Shown here in pieces: positions 9,995 to 20,705 of a DNA stretch of 64,000 nucleotides. Made by a program: the position numbers and the translations under genes. The stretch is taken from NCBI GenBank assembly GCA_024516035.1, contig CM044955.1, forward strand, positions 50,879,074 through 50,943,073, read 5' to 3'. Within the stretch, counting starts at the first letter, position 1, and each line of letters opens with the position of its first letter. The notes below the pieces were generated by a model. That model was not told where the DNA came from and did not search any database. It was given only the letters and a program-made list of their open reading frames with translations. Source of the stretch: Bactericera cockerelli (lineage: Eukaryota > Arthropoda > Insecta > Hemiptera > Triozidae).

Positions 9995-11160
9995 CGTGTG
10001 CTACCAAGATGACTAAAGAACATGAAGAATGCACTAGAAAATTAAGTTACTACAAAGATGAGAAGCCAAAGAACAATGATGAAGAACACAACACTAGTAA
10101 ATAGAAGCAATAAAACTTCACACCCACAATAGACGCTCTGCTTAACATCTTGTATCACATGTACTATACCAAGATGACTGAGGGAACATGAAGTCATCAC
10201 AAAGATAAGAAGTCAAAGAACACCACTTGGCATGATGAAGAATCTAACACTAGAAGCAATGAACACTTCACACCCATACTAGAAGCTCTTATTCATAAAT
10301 CACAGATGATACCAAGATGAGAGAGATAAGGAACAATACACTAGACTCACTATAACATGAAGGAATTCCTCACGAAGATAAGAAGTCAAAGAACAACACT
10401 TGGTATGCTAAAGAACACAACACTAGAAGCAAAGAACACTTCACACCCACACTAGAAGCTCTTATTCATAAATCACAGATGATACCAAGATGAGAGAGAT
10501 CAGGAACAATAAACTAGACTCACAATAACACGAAGGAATTCCTCACAAAGATGAGAAATCAAAGAATACCACTTGGTATGATGAAGAACACAAAACTAGA
10601 AGCAATGAACACTTCATACCCACACTAGAAGCTCTCATTCACAAATCATAGATGATACCAAGATGAGAGAGATGAGGAACAATACACTATAACATGAAAG
10701 AAGTCCTCACAAAGATGATAAATCAAAGAGCACCACTTGGTATGATGAAGAACACAACACTAGAAGCAATGAACACTTCATACCCACACTAGAAGCTCTT
10801 ATTCCCAAATTACAGATGATACCAAGATGAGAGAGATCAGGAACAATAAACTAGACTCACAATAACACGAAGGAATTCCTCACAAAGATGAGAAATCAAA
10901 GAACACCACTTGGTATGATGAAGAGCACAAAACTAGAAGCAATGAACACTTCACACCCACACTAGAAGCTCTCATTCACAAATCATAGATGATACCAAGA
11001 TGAGACAGATCAGGAACAAGACACTATAACATGAAAGAAGTCCTCATAAAGTTGACAAAGATGATAAATCAAAGAGCACCACTTGGTATGATGAAGAAAA
11101 CAACAATCTACACCCACACTAGAAGTTCTGATTCAGAAATCACATATGCTACCAAGACGA
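9995..11160 (+). repeat. Satellite of about 173 bp, seven diverged units
   Basis: A landmark, AGATGAGAAATCAAAGAA, and its variants recur at about 10058, 10204, 10377, 10550, 10714, 10888 and 11060, giving periods of 146, 173, 173, 164, 174 and 172. Each unit contains CACCACTTGGTATGATGAAG, ACACTAGAAGCAATGAACAC and ACCAAGATGAGAGAGAT. Sub-motifs within units suggest a shorter ancestral repeat. Confidence 0.9.
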
Positions 11161-11258
11161 GCGACTGAGGGAATACAAACATGATGATATGACGCATAAA
11201 TGAAGCATTCTGTACAATACTGTACAATTGTACATCCTATACAACAATTACTACATAC

Positions 11259-11327
11259 CCAGGAGGCCAGGATCCTCGTACAGTAGCTCGGCAGTGCGGA
11301 CGAACGCCAAAATAATTGAAATTTCAT
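11259..11327 (-). CDS. Weak candidate internal exon
   Basis: On the minus strand the segment lies between AAAAG| and |GTATGT, is 69 bases long and is open in two frames. In phase 0 it reads MKFQLFWRSSALPSYC and continues to ASW; another frame reads AFVRTAELLYEDPGLLG. Its GC content is higher than the flanks. Phase 0 at both ends would fit between the exon at 12877-12946 and the one at 4187-4741. The acceptor has a poor pyrimidine tract, so it may be chance. Confidence 0.25.
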
Positions 11328-11349
11328 CTTTTCAACAATATTTATAAAT

Positions 11350-11592
11350 CTTCCTCTTTCACTTTGCCCTTTCCCAGACCGTGGCGGACATCTGGCAGTG
11401 GTGTGGGGTCCCTGATAGCTAGCAATGGACTAGCAGCTAAATTTTGACTCGCAAGTAGTAAAATATTCCTCTTTCACTATGCCCTTTCCCAAACTTAATT
11501 GGACCGCGGCGGACATTTGGCAGTGGCGTGGGGGCCCTGCTAGCTAGCGATGGACTAGTAGCTAAATTTTGACTCGCAATTAGTAATAATTG
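11350..11592 (+). repeat. Two-copy tandem duplication of about 120 bp
   Basis: TTCCTCTTTCACTTTGCCC, then GCGGACATCTGGCAGTGG, GATAGCTAGCAATGGACTAG and TAAATTTTGACTCGCAA, occur in order at about 11351 and again at about 11467. A few substitutions and one insertion of about nine bases separate the copies. Confidence 0.85.
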
Positions 11593-12707
11593 GAATTGGC
11601 ACCACTGTTCATCCTCTTCCTTATTTTGAAAATTGGTTGGTTCTGGTACTCCCGTTTCCGTATTTTAAAGCTGGATGCCCCCCCTCTATCGCCAACCCTG
11701 TTCAGGGCACCAACAATTAGTATTATTTTGTTTCAGCTGGACAAAGCTGGAACCGTATTTGTTTGAGGTTCGACAGTGAATAACAATATTCATAAATAAA
11801 ATACCTTTTTATAATTTCCAAAAATTCTTTAACACATGTTTCCTAATATTTTCATGTTTTCATTAACACATTCTGTATTTTTTACAACTGTTTTTTTTTT
11901 TTTTTTTTTTCTTTATCTTTTCTTCAAATTCCGAAAAGGGTCTTGGCGTTTCTTTGCTAAAACTGTGGTGTTTGCGAGATTCATCATTTTGAGTTTCTCA
12001 TGACGAAGCGTTCTCTTAACATCTTTGCCAGGATTTGATTTGATATTTTTATGACTCCTTGTAGCTCGGCTTGGCAAAACAACAGGGCATTAGCTTCTCA
12101 TGCAGGATTTACAACATCCTCTAGTCTTACAGTTGAATGAGGGCGGGGGTCTTCAACCAGGGGAGGATTTTGGATGAGGATCGGGGAGTGACAGGGCAGT
12201 TGACAAACAACACAAGAACTAACAAACTATATACATTTTTTTCCGGCAAAAAACACTACTCAATGGGTAATCAATGTTATTGATTACTGTCATTCAACCC
12301 GGCGAAATCGAATTTCCTTTCTTAAAAATAACGTATTGTGCGCTGGGATCTGTGATTGGTGGAAACTTAGAAAGTATTCGGTGGTATAAGAACTTCCACC
12401 AGTGCTCCATTTCTCCATAATATTTGGCTCTTGAAATTCTTGGAACCATAGAGCATAGTACAGTATTTCTAATATTTTTTCAATTCGGCTCTAAAGCATT
12501 TCACTAGGTGGAGGACAAGGAAAGAGCCCAGGACAATGTTGTTGGCGTCTAAGGAACACCTGTGTCAATCTTTCCACCACCATTCACACTCAAAACACTC
12601 CTTTACACTTTACAACTTTTTTTTCTTCTAAACCCTCTCAAAGAGGCTGAATATTGGATGAGAGTGATGAGACATTGAATTGACGGACTGAATTGCTTCA
12701 CTATTAA
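11593..12707. other. No gene recognised
   Basis: Unique sequence with a 20-base T run at 11891-11910. No supported exon. Confidence 0.35.
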
Positions 12708-12830
12708 AAGTTATCATATTTGTGTTATTCTCTTTCGTGATATCACAACTACTCCAACTCGTTTTACTGAAACCGGGACTTGAACCACCAGCCTCCAGGT
12801 TTCAAGTCCGCCGCTTCAATTCCTTCAATA
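12708..12830 (-). mobile_element. tRNA-derived SINE, family C, antisense
   Basis: From left to right it has TTATCATATTTGTGTTA, a CGTGATATCACAACTACTC segment, GAAACCGGGACTTGAACCACC (inverted B box) and CCAGGTTTCAAGTCCGCCGC. It matches copies at 32514 and 54020 inverted. Confidence 0.75.
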
Positions 12831-12876
12831 TTCATTCACATAAAGCATGCAAGAGTGAAAATGATTGGTAACTTAC

Positions 12877-12946
12877 TAAAGCTTCACTAAAGCTGTCTGC
12901 CGGTGGTGCTCCAGGGAATCGCAATATAGCACCATTGTCTTGTAGC
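12877..12946 (-). CDS. Internal coding exon of unknown gene
   Basis: On the minus strand a polypyrimidine-containing acceptor (TTTTGTTCACAG|G) and a consensus donor (TTTA|GTAAGT) bound 70 bases. One base completes a codon and 23 codons follow: LQDNGAILRFPGAPP then ADSFSEAL. The codon choice and Pro/Gly-rich sequence look like selected coding sequence. The exon ends in phase 0, the phase needed by the terminal exon at 4187-4741 and by the candidate at 11259-11327. It cannot precede the exon at 808-917, which carries its own start codon. I do not recognise the protein. Confidence 0.55.
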
Positions 12947-13074
12947 CTGTGAACAAAATTAAAAAGGTCATGGATTATAAGAAAAAACGCTACCAACTTG
13001 ATTATAAAACGTGTACAAAACAAATTAGGAAAACTTACTATACGGGAGTAAACTGCATTTTTTAAAATTTGGAT

Positions 13075-13335
13075 TTAGCGTCCCCCCTTTCAACTGCATG
13101 ATCATATCATGACGGGGGTTTCACTCTCTATTCGCTCGAAACTCACAAACAGCTACATAAATTAACCTCAACCAGCCTCAGTGAGGCCAGCTTAACGAGG
13201 TTTCGAATTTAAATGGTCAGTGTCCACCCACTCAAGTCCTAACCTCGCTAGACGTTTCTTTACTTCAGTAATAAAACGAGAACTGATGTATTTACCGTGC
13301 CATCCACGATCGCTGAAATACATTACTAGTACTCT
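13075..13335 (-). mobile_element. 5S rRNA-derived SINE, antisense, best-preserved head
   Basis: On the minus strand the head reads AATACATCAGTTCTCGT, then TACTGAAGTAAAGAAACGTC, then GAGGTTAGGACTTGAGTGGG. These align in order with the middle of 5S rRNA, including the A-box neighbourhood and box C. The family body and the TTAGCGTCCCCCCTTTCAACT end lie at 13075-13200 on the plus strand. Confidence 0.85.
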
Positions 13336-14389
13336 AGTGCATGATTTAAAAATTGAATTTATTTTACATATTTCATCCTAATTTACTATACAAAACCCGA
13401 AAAGCCACTCAGGCACAAATTACTACACAGTGGTCGCACAGGTGGCGGGGTTTCGCTTTCCACACATTTGTTCCACTGAAACCACAGCCCATGACTCCCA
13501 CTACCCATTCACTTTCACGCCCACAGACTGCAAGGTGTGGGGTGGGGGGGGGGGGGGAATGGTGTGAACAATGAAATCTCCCACACAGAAAATGTCATCA
13601 TAGCACTCACTATACACCGCTTACATCCTGATTACTTTTTTTTTTCACAAAAAGACCAAAAAGTTCACAGCAACACCGACGCATTTCATGAACAAATGAC
13701 CTTTCATCTAAGTGCTAAGTACATATTTTTATTCTTCTCTAAAATTAAAATGAAAATTTCACACATTATTTTTTATGAGGCACTACTACATTATGGCCAC
13801 AATTTTTCCCCCTCTTCTGTTTGACGTTGAGGATGGCGCTTAGCATTTGTAGTTTCATAAAATCATTTATTTTTGCACATCTAAGACACCAAGGGCAAAA
13901 TCATCAATTGGATTACAAGAAAATATAACCCAGACCGTCCCTTATTTCGGACTTAATTCTTCAAATGACATGGTAGCATGGTCTCATATTTGTTGCAATC
14001 CTATTTAGAACTCAGCACTAAAACAACGTGCAGAAAGACTATTTATTAATTTTCCCATTTTTCCTCACATTCTCCTTTAATTTTTTACGAATTCAATACT
14101 GAAATCTCGATAACAATATCATAACTTCTAATTTCCTGCACGGTTCAGCCTAGTTTCGAACCCACGTCCCACAATGCCAGTCTACTGTCCACTGATACCT
14201 CAACAACCAAAATAATTGTCTCTTGACACAGATAATAAAATAAATAAAGACACTACTACTTTTATAACTTGTTATAATAAAATTACAAAATTAAAAAAAA
14301 ATAACTAAGACACAAGTACGTCGTATAACTTGGGTATTATAATATTACAAAATAAATGAATAATAGAAAGCGATGGCATATTATTTACG
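13336..14389. other. No gene recognised
   Basis: AT-rich. A G run interrupted once lies at about 13540-13557. Open frames are short and biased. A tRNA-like inverted B box (GTTTCGAACCCACG) lies at about 14150, possibly a decayed SINE. Confidence 0.3.
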
Positions 14390-14580
14390 TCCTTTTCTCT
14401 TCTTCCTCCTTCTCCTATTCCTTTTCTTTCCTTCCTCCTTCTCCTATTCCTTTTCTCTTCTTCCTCCTTCTCCTTTTCCTTTTCTTCTTCTTCCTCCTTC
14501 TCCTATTCCTTTTCTTCTTCTTCCTCCTTCTCCTATTCCTTTTCTCCTCTTCCTCCTTCTCCTGTTCCTTTTCTTTAGCT
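14390..14580 (+). repeat. Pyrimidine-rich minisatellite
   Basis: A unit of roughly 36-42 bases built from TTCCTCCTTCTCCTATTCC followed by TTTTCTTCTTC is repeated about five times. Two overlapping open frames here are low-complexity (Ser/Phe/Leu) translations. Confidence 0.8.
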
Positions 14581-14731
14581 CCTCAAACTGAAAGTACTTC
14601 CTTAACTTCCCAGTAGTCACTTCAGACTAGGAGAAGAATGCACAGGATAAACCAGGAATACTCCAAGTGTTTTCAAGCAAGGAGGAAGTTTCTGCTTCAG
14701 AGACGAGCCTAGACTGCTTGAGGAAAAAAAA

Positions 14732-15070
14732 ATATTCTTCAAATTAAGCACTTTTACGAAAACATTATTCTCAGCCAGTGTCGATGGTCTATTCACTGGA
14801 AACACTGTCACTGAAGTTAAGCAACGTCCAACCAGGTTAGGTATGGTTTCCCGACCCAACCTAGGCTGGGTGAAGTAAATTTGGGTAGTACTTACTGCCT
14901 TTTTTGGGGAAACTTGCATTCAAATCGACAAAAATCCGTAAAACCCTCATTATACCTTTCACGAATATATACAAATGCACCAAATAACACTAATATATAA
15001 TTATGCCACACTCACAAAATCACTGCTAATGAAATTGTTCATCCATCATCGCATGGCGTCCTGAACTGTG
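14732..15070 (+). repeat. Dispersed duplication, left copy, containing a 5S SINE
   Basis: ATATTCTTCAAATTAAGCAC through CATGGCGTCCTGAACTGT matches 17472-17815 with few differences at an offset of about 2740. The 5S-derived SINE part is about 14775-14890 (CACTGAAGTTAAGCAACGTC, then CCTAGGCTGGGTGAAG) and is present in both copies, so it was inside before duplication. The 36-bp minisatellite begins 67 bases further on. Confidence 0.85.
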
Positions 15071-15136
15071 GAGGTGTCACACACCCACACCCCCACATCA
15101 CTGGTCCACTGTGCAAGCACCCTCAGTGTCTGTGTC

Positions 15137-16042
15137 GCTACCCTAGGCGGTGTACTCACACGATGACAGATAGCTACCCTAGGCGGTGTACTCACACGAT
15201 GACAGATAGCTACCCTAGGCGGTGTACTCACACGATGACAGATAGCTACCCTAGGCGGTGTACTCACACGATGACAGATAGCTACCCTAGGCGGTGTACT
15301 CACACGATGACAGATAGCTACCCTAGGCGGTGTACTCACACGATGACAGATAGCTACCCTAGGCGGTGTACTCACACGATGTGACAGATAGCTACCCTAG
15401 GCGGTGTACTCACACGATGACAGATAGCTACCCTAGGCGGTGTACTCACACGATGACAGATAGCTACCCTAGGCGGTGTACTCACACGATGACAGATAGC
15501 TACCCTAGGCGGTGTACTCACACGATGTGACAGATAGCTACCCTAGGCGGTGTACTCACACGATGACAGATAGCTACCCTAGGCGGTGTACTCACACGAT
15601 GACAGATAGCTACCCTAGGCGGTGTACTCACACGATGACAGATAGCTACCCTAGGCGGTGTACTCACACGATGACAGATAGCTACCCTAGGCGGTGTACT
15701 CACACGATGTGACAGATAGCTACCCTAGGCGGTGTACTCACACGGTGACAGATAGCTACCCTAGGCGGTGTACTCACACGATGACAGATAGCTACCCTAG
15801 GCGGTGTACTCACACGATGACAGATAGCTACCCTAGGCGGTGTACTCACACGATGACAGATAGCTACCCTAGGCGGTGTACTCACACGATGACAGATAGC
15901 TACCCTAGGCGGTGTACTCACACGATGACAGATAGCTACCCTAGGCGGTGTACTCACACGATGACAGATAGCTACCCTAGGCGGTGTACTCACACGATGA
16001 CAGATAGCTACCCTAGGCGGTGTACTCACACGATGACAGATA
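15137..16042 (+). repeat. 25-copy minisatellite, 36-bp unit
   Basis: The unit starts GCTACCCTAGGCGGTGTACT and ends CACACGATGACAGATA. Unit starts are exactly 36 apart except after the 7th, 11th and 16th units, where a TG insertion (GATGTGACAG) makes 38-bp units. One unit (start 15719) has GGTGAC for GATGAC. Because 36 is a multiple of three the unit is open on both strands (TDSYPRRCTHTM forward, STPPRVAICHRV reverse); these are translation artefacts and not evidence of genes. The units are otherwise almost identical, implying recent expansion. Confidence 0.97.
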
Positions 16043-16189
16043 GCTCCACAGAGTGCGGGGGACAGAACCCTTGCAAGAAGTCAAGAATATCAGCTGACAC
16101 AACAATATTGCACAAGTTGTACATATTATACGGGATGGTATCACAACACGACACATGTTTTTTTATATATTTTCTATTCTTTTTCATTT

Positions 16190-16295
16190 TTATTGTATAT
16201 ATTGTTTCCATTTTTTTTCATTGTTAAATTAATTATTTGTATGTACATAATGTCCATTTATACCTAATAAAGCGTTGCATAATAATAATAATAAT
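16190..16295 (-). mobile_element. LINE-tail family F, antisense-related copy
   Basis: It contains TTAATTATTTGTATGTACAT, AATGTCCATTTATACC and TAATAAAGCG, followed by (ATA)n; the complement of 57165-57260 shows the same order. Tail on the right. Confidence 0.5.
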
Positions 16296-16314
16296 AATGA
16301 CACATACCTACACA

Positions 16315-16440
16315 TTAATTTGTCTTTACTGAAACTCGCTTTACTAAATCTTTGCTGAATTTGGGACTCGAACCACCGACCTCTGATTACGAGTCCGCCG
16401 CGTTATAAATCGAGCCGACCTCAGTAGCTCGATGCATAAC
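16315..16440 (-). mobile_element. tRNA-derived SINE, family C, antisense
   Basis: Inverted B box GGGACTCGAACCACCGACC, followed by GAGTCCGCCGCG and, inverted, GCTACTGAGGTCGG, the family C 5' end. Confidence 0.65.
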
Positions 16441-16619
16441 ACAAGACATGTAATTCTACTAACAGAGTGGAGTAGAACTTTATCAAAAAATCAAGAGTAT
16501 GAATAAATGAAGCAATGAACATAACTGACAATTTTACACAAGATGAATTATACTCGTACAGGATGGCGTAACATATTAGCATCACGTGTAATTCTACATA
16601 ATAAATGGGCATTCTTCGT

Positions 16620-16915
16620 CAAGTATGAACTCTTAGTGATGCAAGAGCCTCTTGAGAAACTTGTGGGTAGCAAAGCATTACCATTAGCCTCTGGTATATT
16701 TACAATCCTTCACATACCCTCTTCTTACTCTGGTAACGTTGGCACTGGTCACTACTCATACTCATATATACAAGTAACTGCTCATTTTCTCCCAATCCAT
16801 CCCATGCGTGGACCCCGGAAATCGACAACCCAAAGTGGAAGATTCTCCACTCAGCCGGGATTCGAACCCAGGTCACGGTGCTAGCACGTCAACTGCGCAC
16901 CCCTAAGCCATATTT
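16620..16915 (-). mobile_element. tRNA-derived SINE, family B, antisense
   Basis: It shows AGCCTCTTGAGAAACTTGTG, GGTAGCAAAGCATTA and ATGCGTGGACCCCGG, then the inverted B box GGGATTCGAACCCAGGTCAC and TAGCACGTCAACTGCGC. The order matches the full-length copy at 61664-61971. A 113-codon open frame here is a SINE translation. Confidence 0.7.
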
Positions 16916-17471
16916 ATTGTTTATTTAAATATTGATCATAATATATGTGCATACAGTAGCTGGTGATAGACAATAACTATATGAACCTACAGACGTCACT
17001 TCAATGTACACCTCAATGCAGTTGGCACTTGAAACACCGAATGCAACATTGAAATAATTATATAGCTCATATGGGCGTATACATAGTCCAAACTCAAGCT
17101 TTAACCCTAACACATAGGTACATAATATTATGTATGCCTGACTTCATAAATATGTAACATATTAAAATAATACGCATATGAATTCCACAGAATATGGGAG
17201 CGAGAGCAGGCACTGTAGCATTGAGTGATGAATGAGTGAGGCTTCCTTGATGATGATTTACAGGGGAAGATTTATGGTGGGTCCTTAGGGCCAAATGGTC
17301 AAATTACAATTGAGACCGACAGACGGACACAAAACGAAAGTTGCTCAGGAGGATATGAAACGTCCAGAAATATGAAAAAAAAATTAAATCGGAGTAAAAA
17401 AATATATTTTTTTTTCACAAAAACGAACACAATACTTCCGATTTCTAATATTAGAAATTTCTCCGAAGTAA
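16916..17471. other. No gene recognised
   Basis: AT-rich sequence between two repeats. It ends with a short AT-rich inverted sequence (TCTAATATTAGA) at about 17442. Confidence 0.3.
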
Positions 17472-17815
17472 TATTCTTCAAATTAAGCACTTTTACAAAA
17501 ACATTATTCTCAGCCAGTGTCGATGGTTTATTCACTGGAAACACTGTTACTCAAGTTAAGCAACGTCCAACCAGGTTAGGTATGGTTTCCCGACCCAACC
17601 TAGGCTGGCTGAAGTTCAATTGGGTAGTACTTACTAATAGTCTTTTTGGGGAAACTTGCATTCAAAACAACAAAAATTCGTAAAACCCTCATTATATCTG
17701 TCATGAATATACAAATGCAATAAATAACACTAATATATAACTATGCCACACTCACAAAATCACTGCTAATAAAATTATTCATCCATCATCTCATGGCGTC
17801 CTGATGAACTGTACA
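17472..17815 (+). repeat. Dispersed duplication, right copy, containing a 5S SINE
   Basis: Partner of 14732-15070. The 5S-derived part is about 17515-17635 (TACTCAAGTTAAGCAACGTC). Flanks of the two copies differ, so this is a transposed or rearranged segment and not a simple tandem. Confidence 0.85.
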
Positions 17816-18479
17816 AATTCGGTACAAAAAATGAAAATACAAAATTGACAAAATTAATATAAACAGGAAAAAAAATATATATACATATTACCTTTGGCAA
17901 TCTCTTCCACCCAACCTTTCTTTTTCACCTATTCACCACAAAGGACCGACTTAGCGACGTGCCTGGTGCCACTATAAAAACAATAACAACACTTCTGTTT
18001 CTAATTACTGGCTCCTGCTCCCCGAGTTATTTTCTCAAGTGTTCGCGAAGAGCATCCCTTTACACTGGAACAGGATTGTCTGGAGTTACAGGGTGGGGCT
18101 GTGTTGAATCTTTACTTTAGTTTCGAATTCTAACACCAGTGAGACTTTGCTTAGCCTGTGCGAGTAAGGGACTCTTTAGTCTCATTCTTGCAGGACAAAC
18201 AGAGTATTGTAAAAAAAAAAACTACTGTATGAACTGAAATCAGAATGTGTTTCAATTGTATCAAATTTTACGTGTGGCTGGGTCAAAAATTGACGTACCT
18301 AAATTCTAAAATCAAGAATTTTATTGAGACTTTGTTTAGACTCTTTAGTATCATTATTGTAGGATTAACAGAGTACTGCATATTTCTATTGTATAAATTG
18401 AAATCAGGGTGTGATTGTTTCAACTATACGTATCTTTACCCATTTAAAGTGTAAAACAAACTATCTGGAACATTGTACT
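17816..18479. other. No gene recognised
   Basis: Unique sequence, apart from a short LINE-tail family F piece (GGCAATCTCTTCCACCCAAC) at about 17896-17915. No exon supported. GACTCTTTAGT followed by CAT recurs at 18170 and 18340. Confidence 0.3.
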
Positions 18480-18650
18480 TCCTTGCAAGCAACGTCCAGC
18501 GAGGTAAAGATTTGAATGAGTGACCATTCAAATTCTAATCCAACCCAACACAAGCTGGTTTAAGATCATATGGGTAGCTGGTTGGTGAACAGCGAATAGA
18601 AGCTAAAACCCCCGTTTCAATACGATCTTGTAAGTTGAACTGGGCGTTAA
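18480..18650 (+). mobile_element. 5S rRNA-derived SINE, sense copy
   Basis: AAGCAACGTCCAGCGAGG and then GATTTGAATGAGTGACCATT match the 5S box C region. CAACCCAACACAAGCTGG and AAAACCCCCGTTTCAATA continue the family body. Confidence 0.75.
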
Positions 18651-18949
18651 ACTGCAAGGCGTAACGTAACATGCAATAGGTTTTCATCTACTAAACTCAA
18701 AGTGGTGAAAGCACTTCTTTATTGTCTCAATATAAATCCAGTAAAATAAACACCTCACACAAGAAAAGAAAACACCAGAGAGACAAGGAAATCTTCGGAA
18801 CGAGACAGGATAACGTTAAATGAAAAATCAATGTCTTTTTTTTCCGTCCGCTTTTTTTCTTCGCTCTCACAATGTCGTAATAAATTCTCGAATTTCAAAC
18901 CAAACTGCCCTCTCGCTGCAATTAACTCTTGGGAAAGTTTTTTTTTCTG

Positions 18950-19420
18950 GGGGATTCTATCTGAGGAAGAACAAAGAGGGGGTAAAAGGAGGAGGAAGAG
19001 GTGGGTGATTGAGAAGAAAGGGGAGGTGGAGATGGACGGGGAGAGTAGAAACAGGAGAAGGAATATAAGAAATGGAGAAGGAGAACATGTAAGGAAAGGG
19101 GAGAAAGAGAATGTCGATGGAAGAGGAGGAGAGAAATGTCAGAGGTGGACGATACAGAATAGGAGGCGGTGAAGAAGGACGAGGACAGGAGAAGAGGAAG
19201 GCGGAAAAGTATTATTATTATTATTATTTTGAGAGAAAGAGGAAAGAATGGAAGAGGAGGAGGTGTTGAATGCAGACGAAAAAATAAAAGGAGATGATGA
19301 AAAAGAGGAAGGAGGCAATAAAAGAGTTGAAGAAAAAAAAGTGTGCAAAAAGAGGTGGGGGCTAAAAAAATTGGAGGACAAAGAGGAGGAACGGGCCGAA
19401 TGTTCCAGAAACCGAAATCC
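18950..19420 (+). repeat. Polypurine block
   Basis: Nearly all G and A on the plus strand (GAGGAAGAAC, GGAGGAGG types), with a (TTA)n run at about 19210-19228. Long open frames on both strands are Lys/Glu/Arg or Ser/Leu/Phe low-complexity artefacts. Confidence 0.75.
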
Positions 19421-20484
19421 ATCCATCTTGTTTAATTATCTCGCAATTTATTTCTTGACTCCTCCTCCTCCTGTCCTCGGAAGTAAACAAAGAGGGCGGA
19501 GAGGGCGGTGCAATAATTTATACCTGTTAAAATTAGAACAGCAAATGCACTTAGGTAGGCGAAGGGGTGGGGCTTTTGAGTTTCGACCTCTACGGACCAG
19601 GGAGGTCATAAAAAAGGTAGAGGATTAACCAACCCCTTTATCTTTCCACTCGTTTTCTGTGCTTCCTGGGAGCTTAATTAATTTTGTACATTAAAGCACT
19701 ATTTCGGGATTTTGTAGGCTAGATTTTTCAATTGTGGCTGAACTCAAGAAAAATCCTACCTAAGAGAAACCAGGAGATTGTAATATGAAATTTGATGGTT
19801 TGGTTTACCGAATTTGTAAATTGCATTACACCCACCCCCAATACATCCATTATTTTCTCATAAATTCGAGTATGTGACCACATTATAAAGGGACTTTGGA
19901 TTCAATTGATAGAAATTACTAAAAGCATTAACGTCACCTGGATGTTGCCATCAGCTAAAGGGTCTATTGTTATTATTTAGCGTTTATAAAGGGTTAACCA
20001 CAAGGGAGCATGCTAATTTTACAAAAAATGAGATGATGTTGTAAAGACGATGATAATTGTAAACTAAGGCACAAACATTAATTTTCTTCTCTAAACACCG
20101 TAAATGTGACCAAAGAGTTAATTTCTTCCTAAAAAAGGGTCTTAAAACAGTTCCCCACAGTACCTACTTATAAAATCTTTAAAATGAGCCCAAGGCGTAC
20201 AAGGGTTAAGTCACCCCTCCAATCATCCCCGTTCCGGCAAAGGAGGATTCACATTGCCAAACCCTTCCCCTATGCCGTCACAAACATTTCTGGTTCCAAA
20301 AAAAGGATATCAAATTCCAAAAAACTTGAGCTTTTCGTTTCACCTTAGTTTACCTAAGCTTCAACATAGAAAATTCGAAAAATGTCAAAGTTAAAATATC
20401 ATACATGTATAAGTATTTTTTCACGATTCTATATTGTACGTAATGTTTCACATTTCTCTGAATGTGGGTCATAGTCTCATGTTA
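19421..20484. other. No gene recognised
   Basis: Unique sequence. GGCGTACAAGGGTTAAG at about 20193 resembles one end of a TTAA-type piggyBac element, but I found no matching partner end. Confidence 0.3.
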
Positions 20485-20705
20485 CGTATTCTCTTGATAC
20501 CACCGGGGGTCAGTGGTTCGAGTACCGAGTTCAGCAAAAATTTAGTGTAACGCAAGTTTCAGTAATGATTAACACAGATATATGACTTAAACATAACTTA
20601 CTATGCATATTATCAGTTGTAGGGTGTTGGGCGAGTGACCAGAACGCGAATCTAGTAATACAGCCAGTGTGGGGTTCCCGAGTTCAAATCCCACTCAATG
20701 CATTA
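20485..20705 (+). mobile_element. Family C SINE remnant and a second tRNA-like head
   Basis: At 20485-20600, GGTCAGTGGTTCGAGTACC (B box), GCAAAAATTTAGTGTAACGC and GATTAACACAGATAT match family C without its A-box part. At about 20630-20705, GGGCGAGTGACC and GAGTTCAAATCCCAC look like another decayed tRNA-like sequence. Confidence 0.5.

Noticed and set aside
15046..16227. Repetitive-protein open frames of 60-177 codons on both strands over the 36-bp array
   Set aside because: They arise because the unit is a multiple of three without stops. Both strands are open, the frames change at the 38-bp variants, and no start context or splice sites support them.
16543..16884. 113-codon plus-strand frame
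   Set aside because: It is a translation of an antisense family B SINE; parallel frames occur at other copies (61670-61948).
20193..20210. Second piggyBac-type end (GGCGTACAAGGGTTAA)
   Set aside because: No matching inverted end with TTAA within a few kilobases; TTAACCACAAGGG at 19994 does not match.
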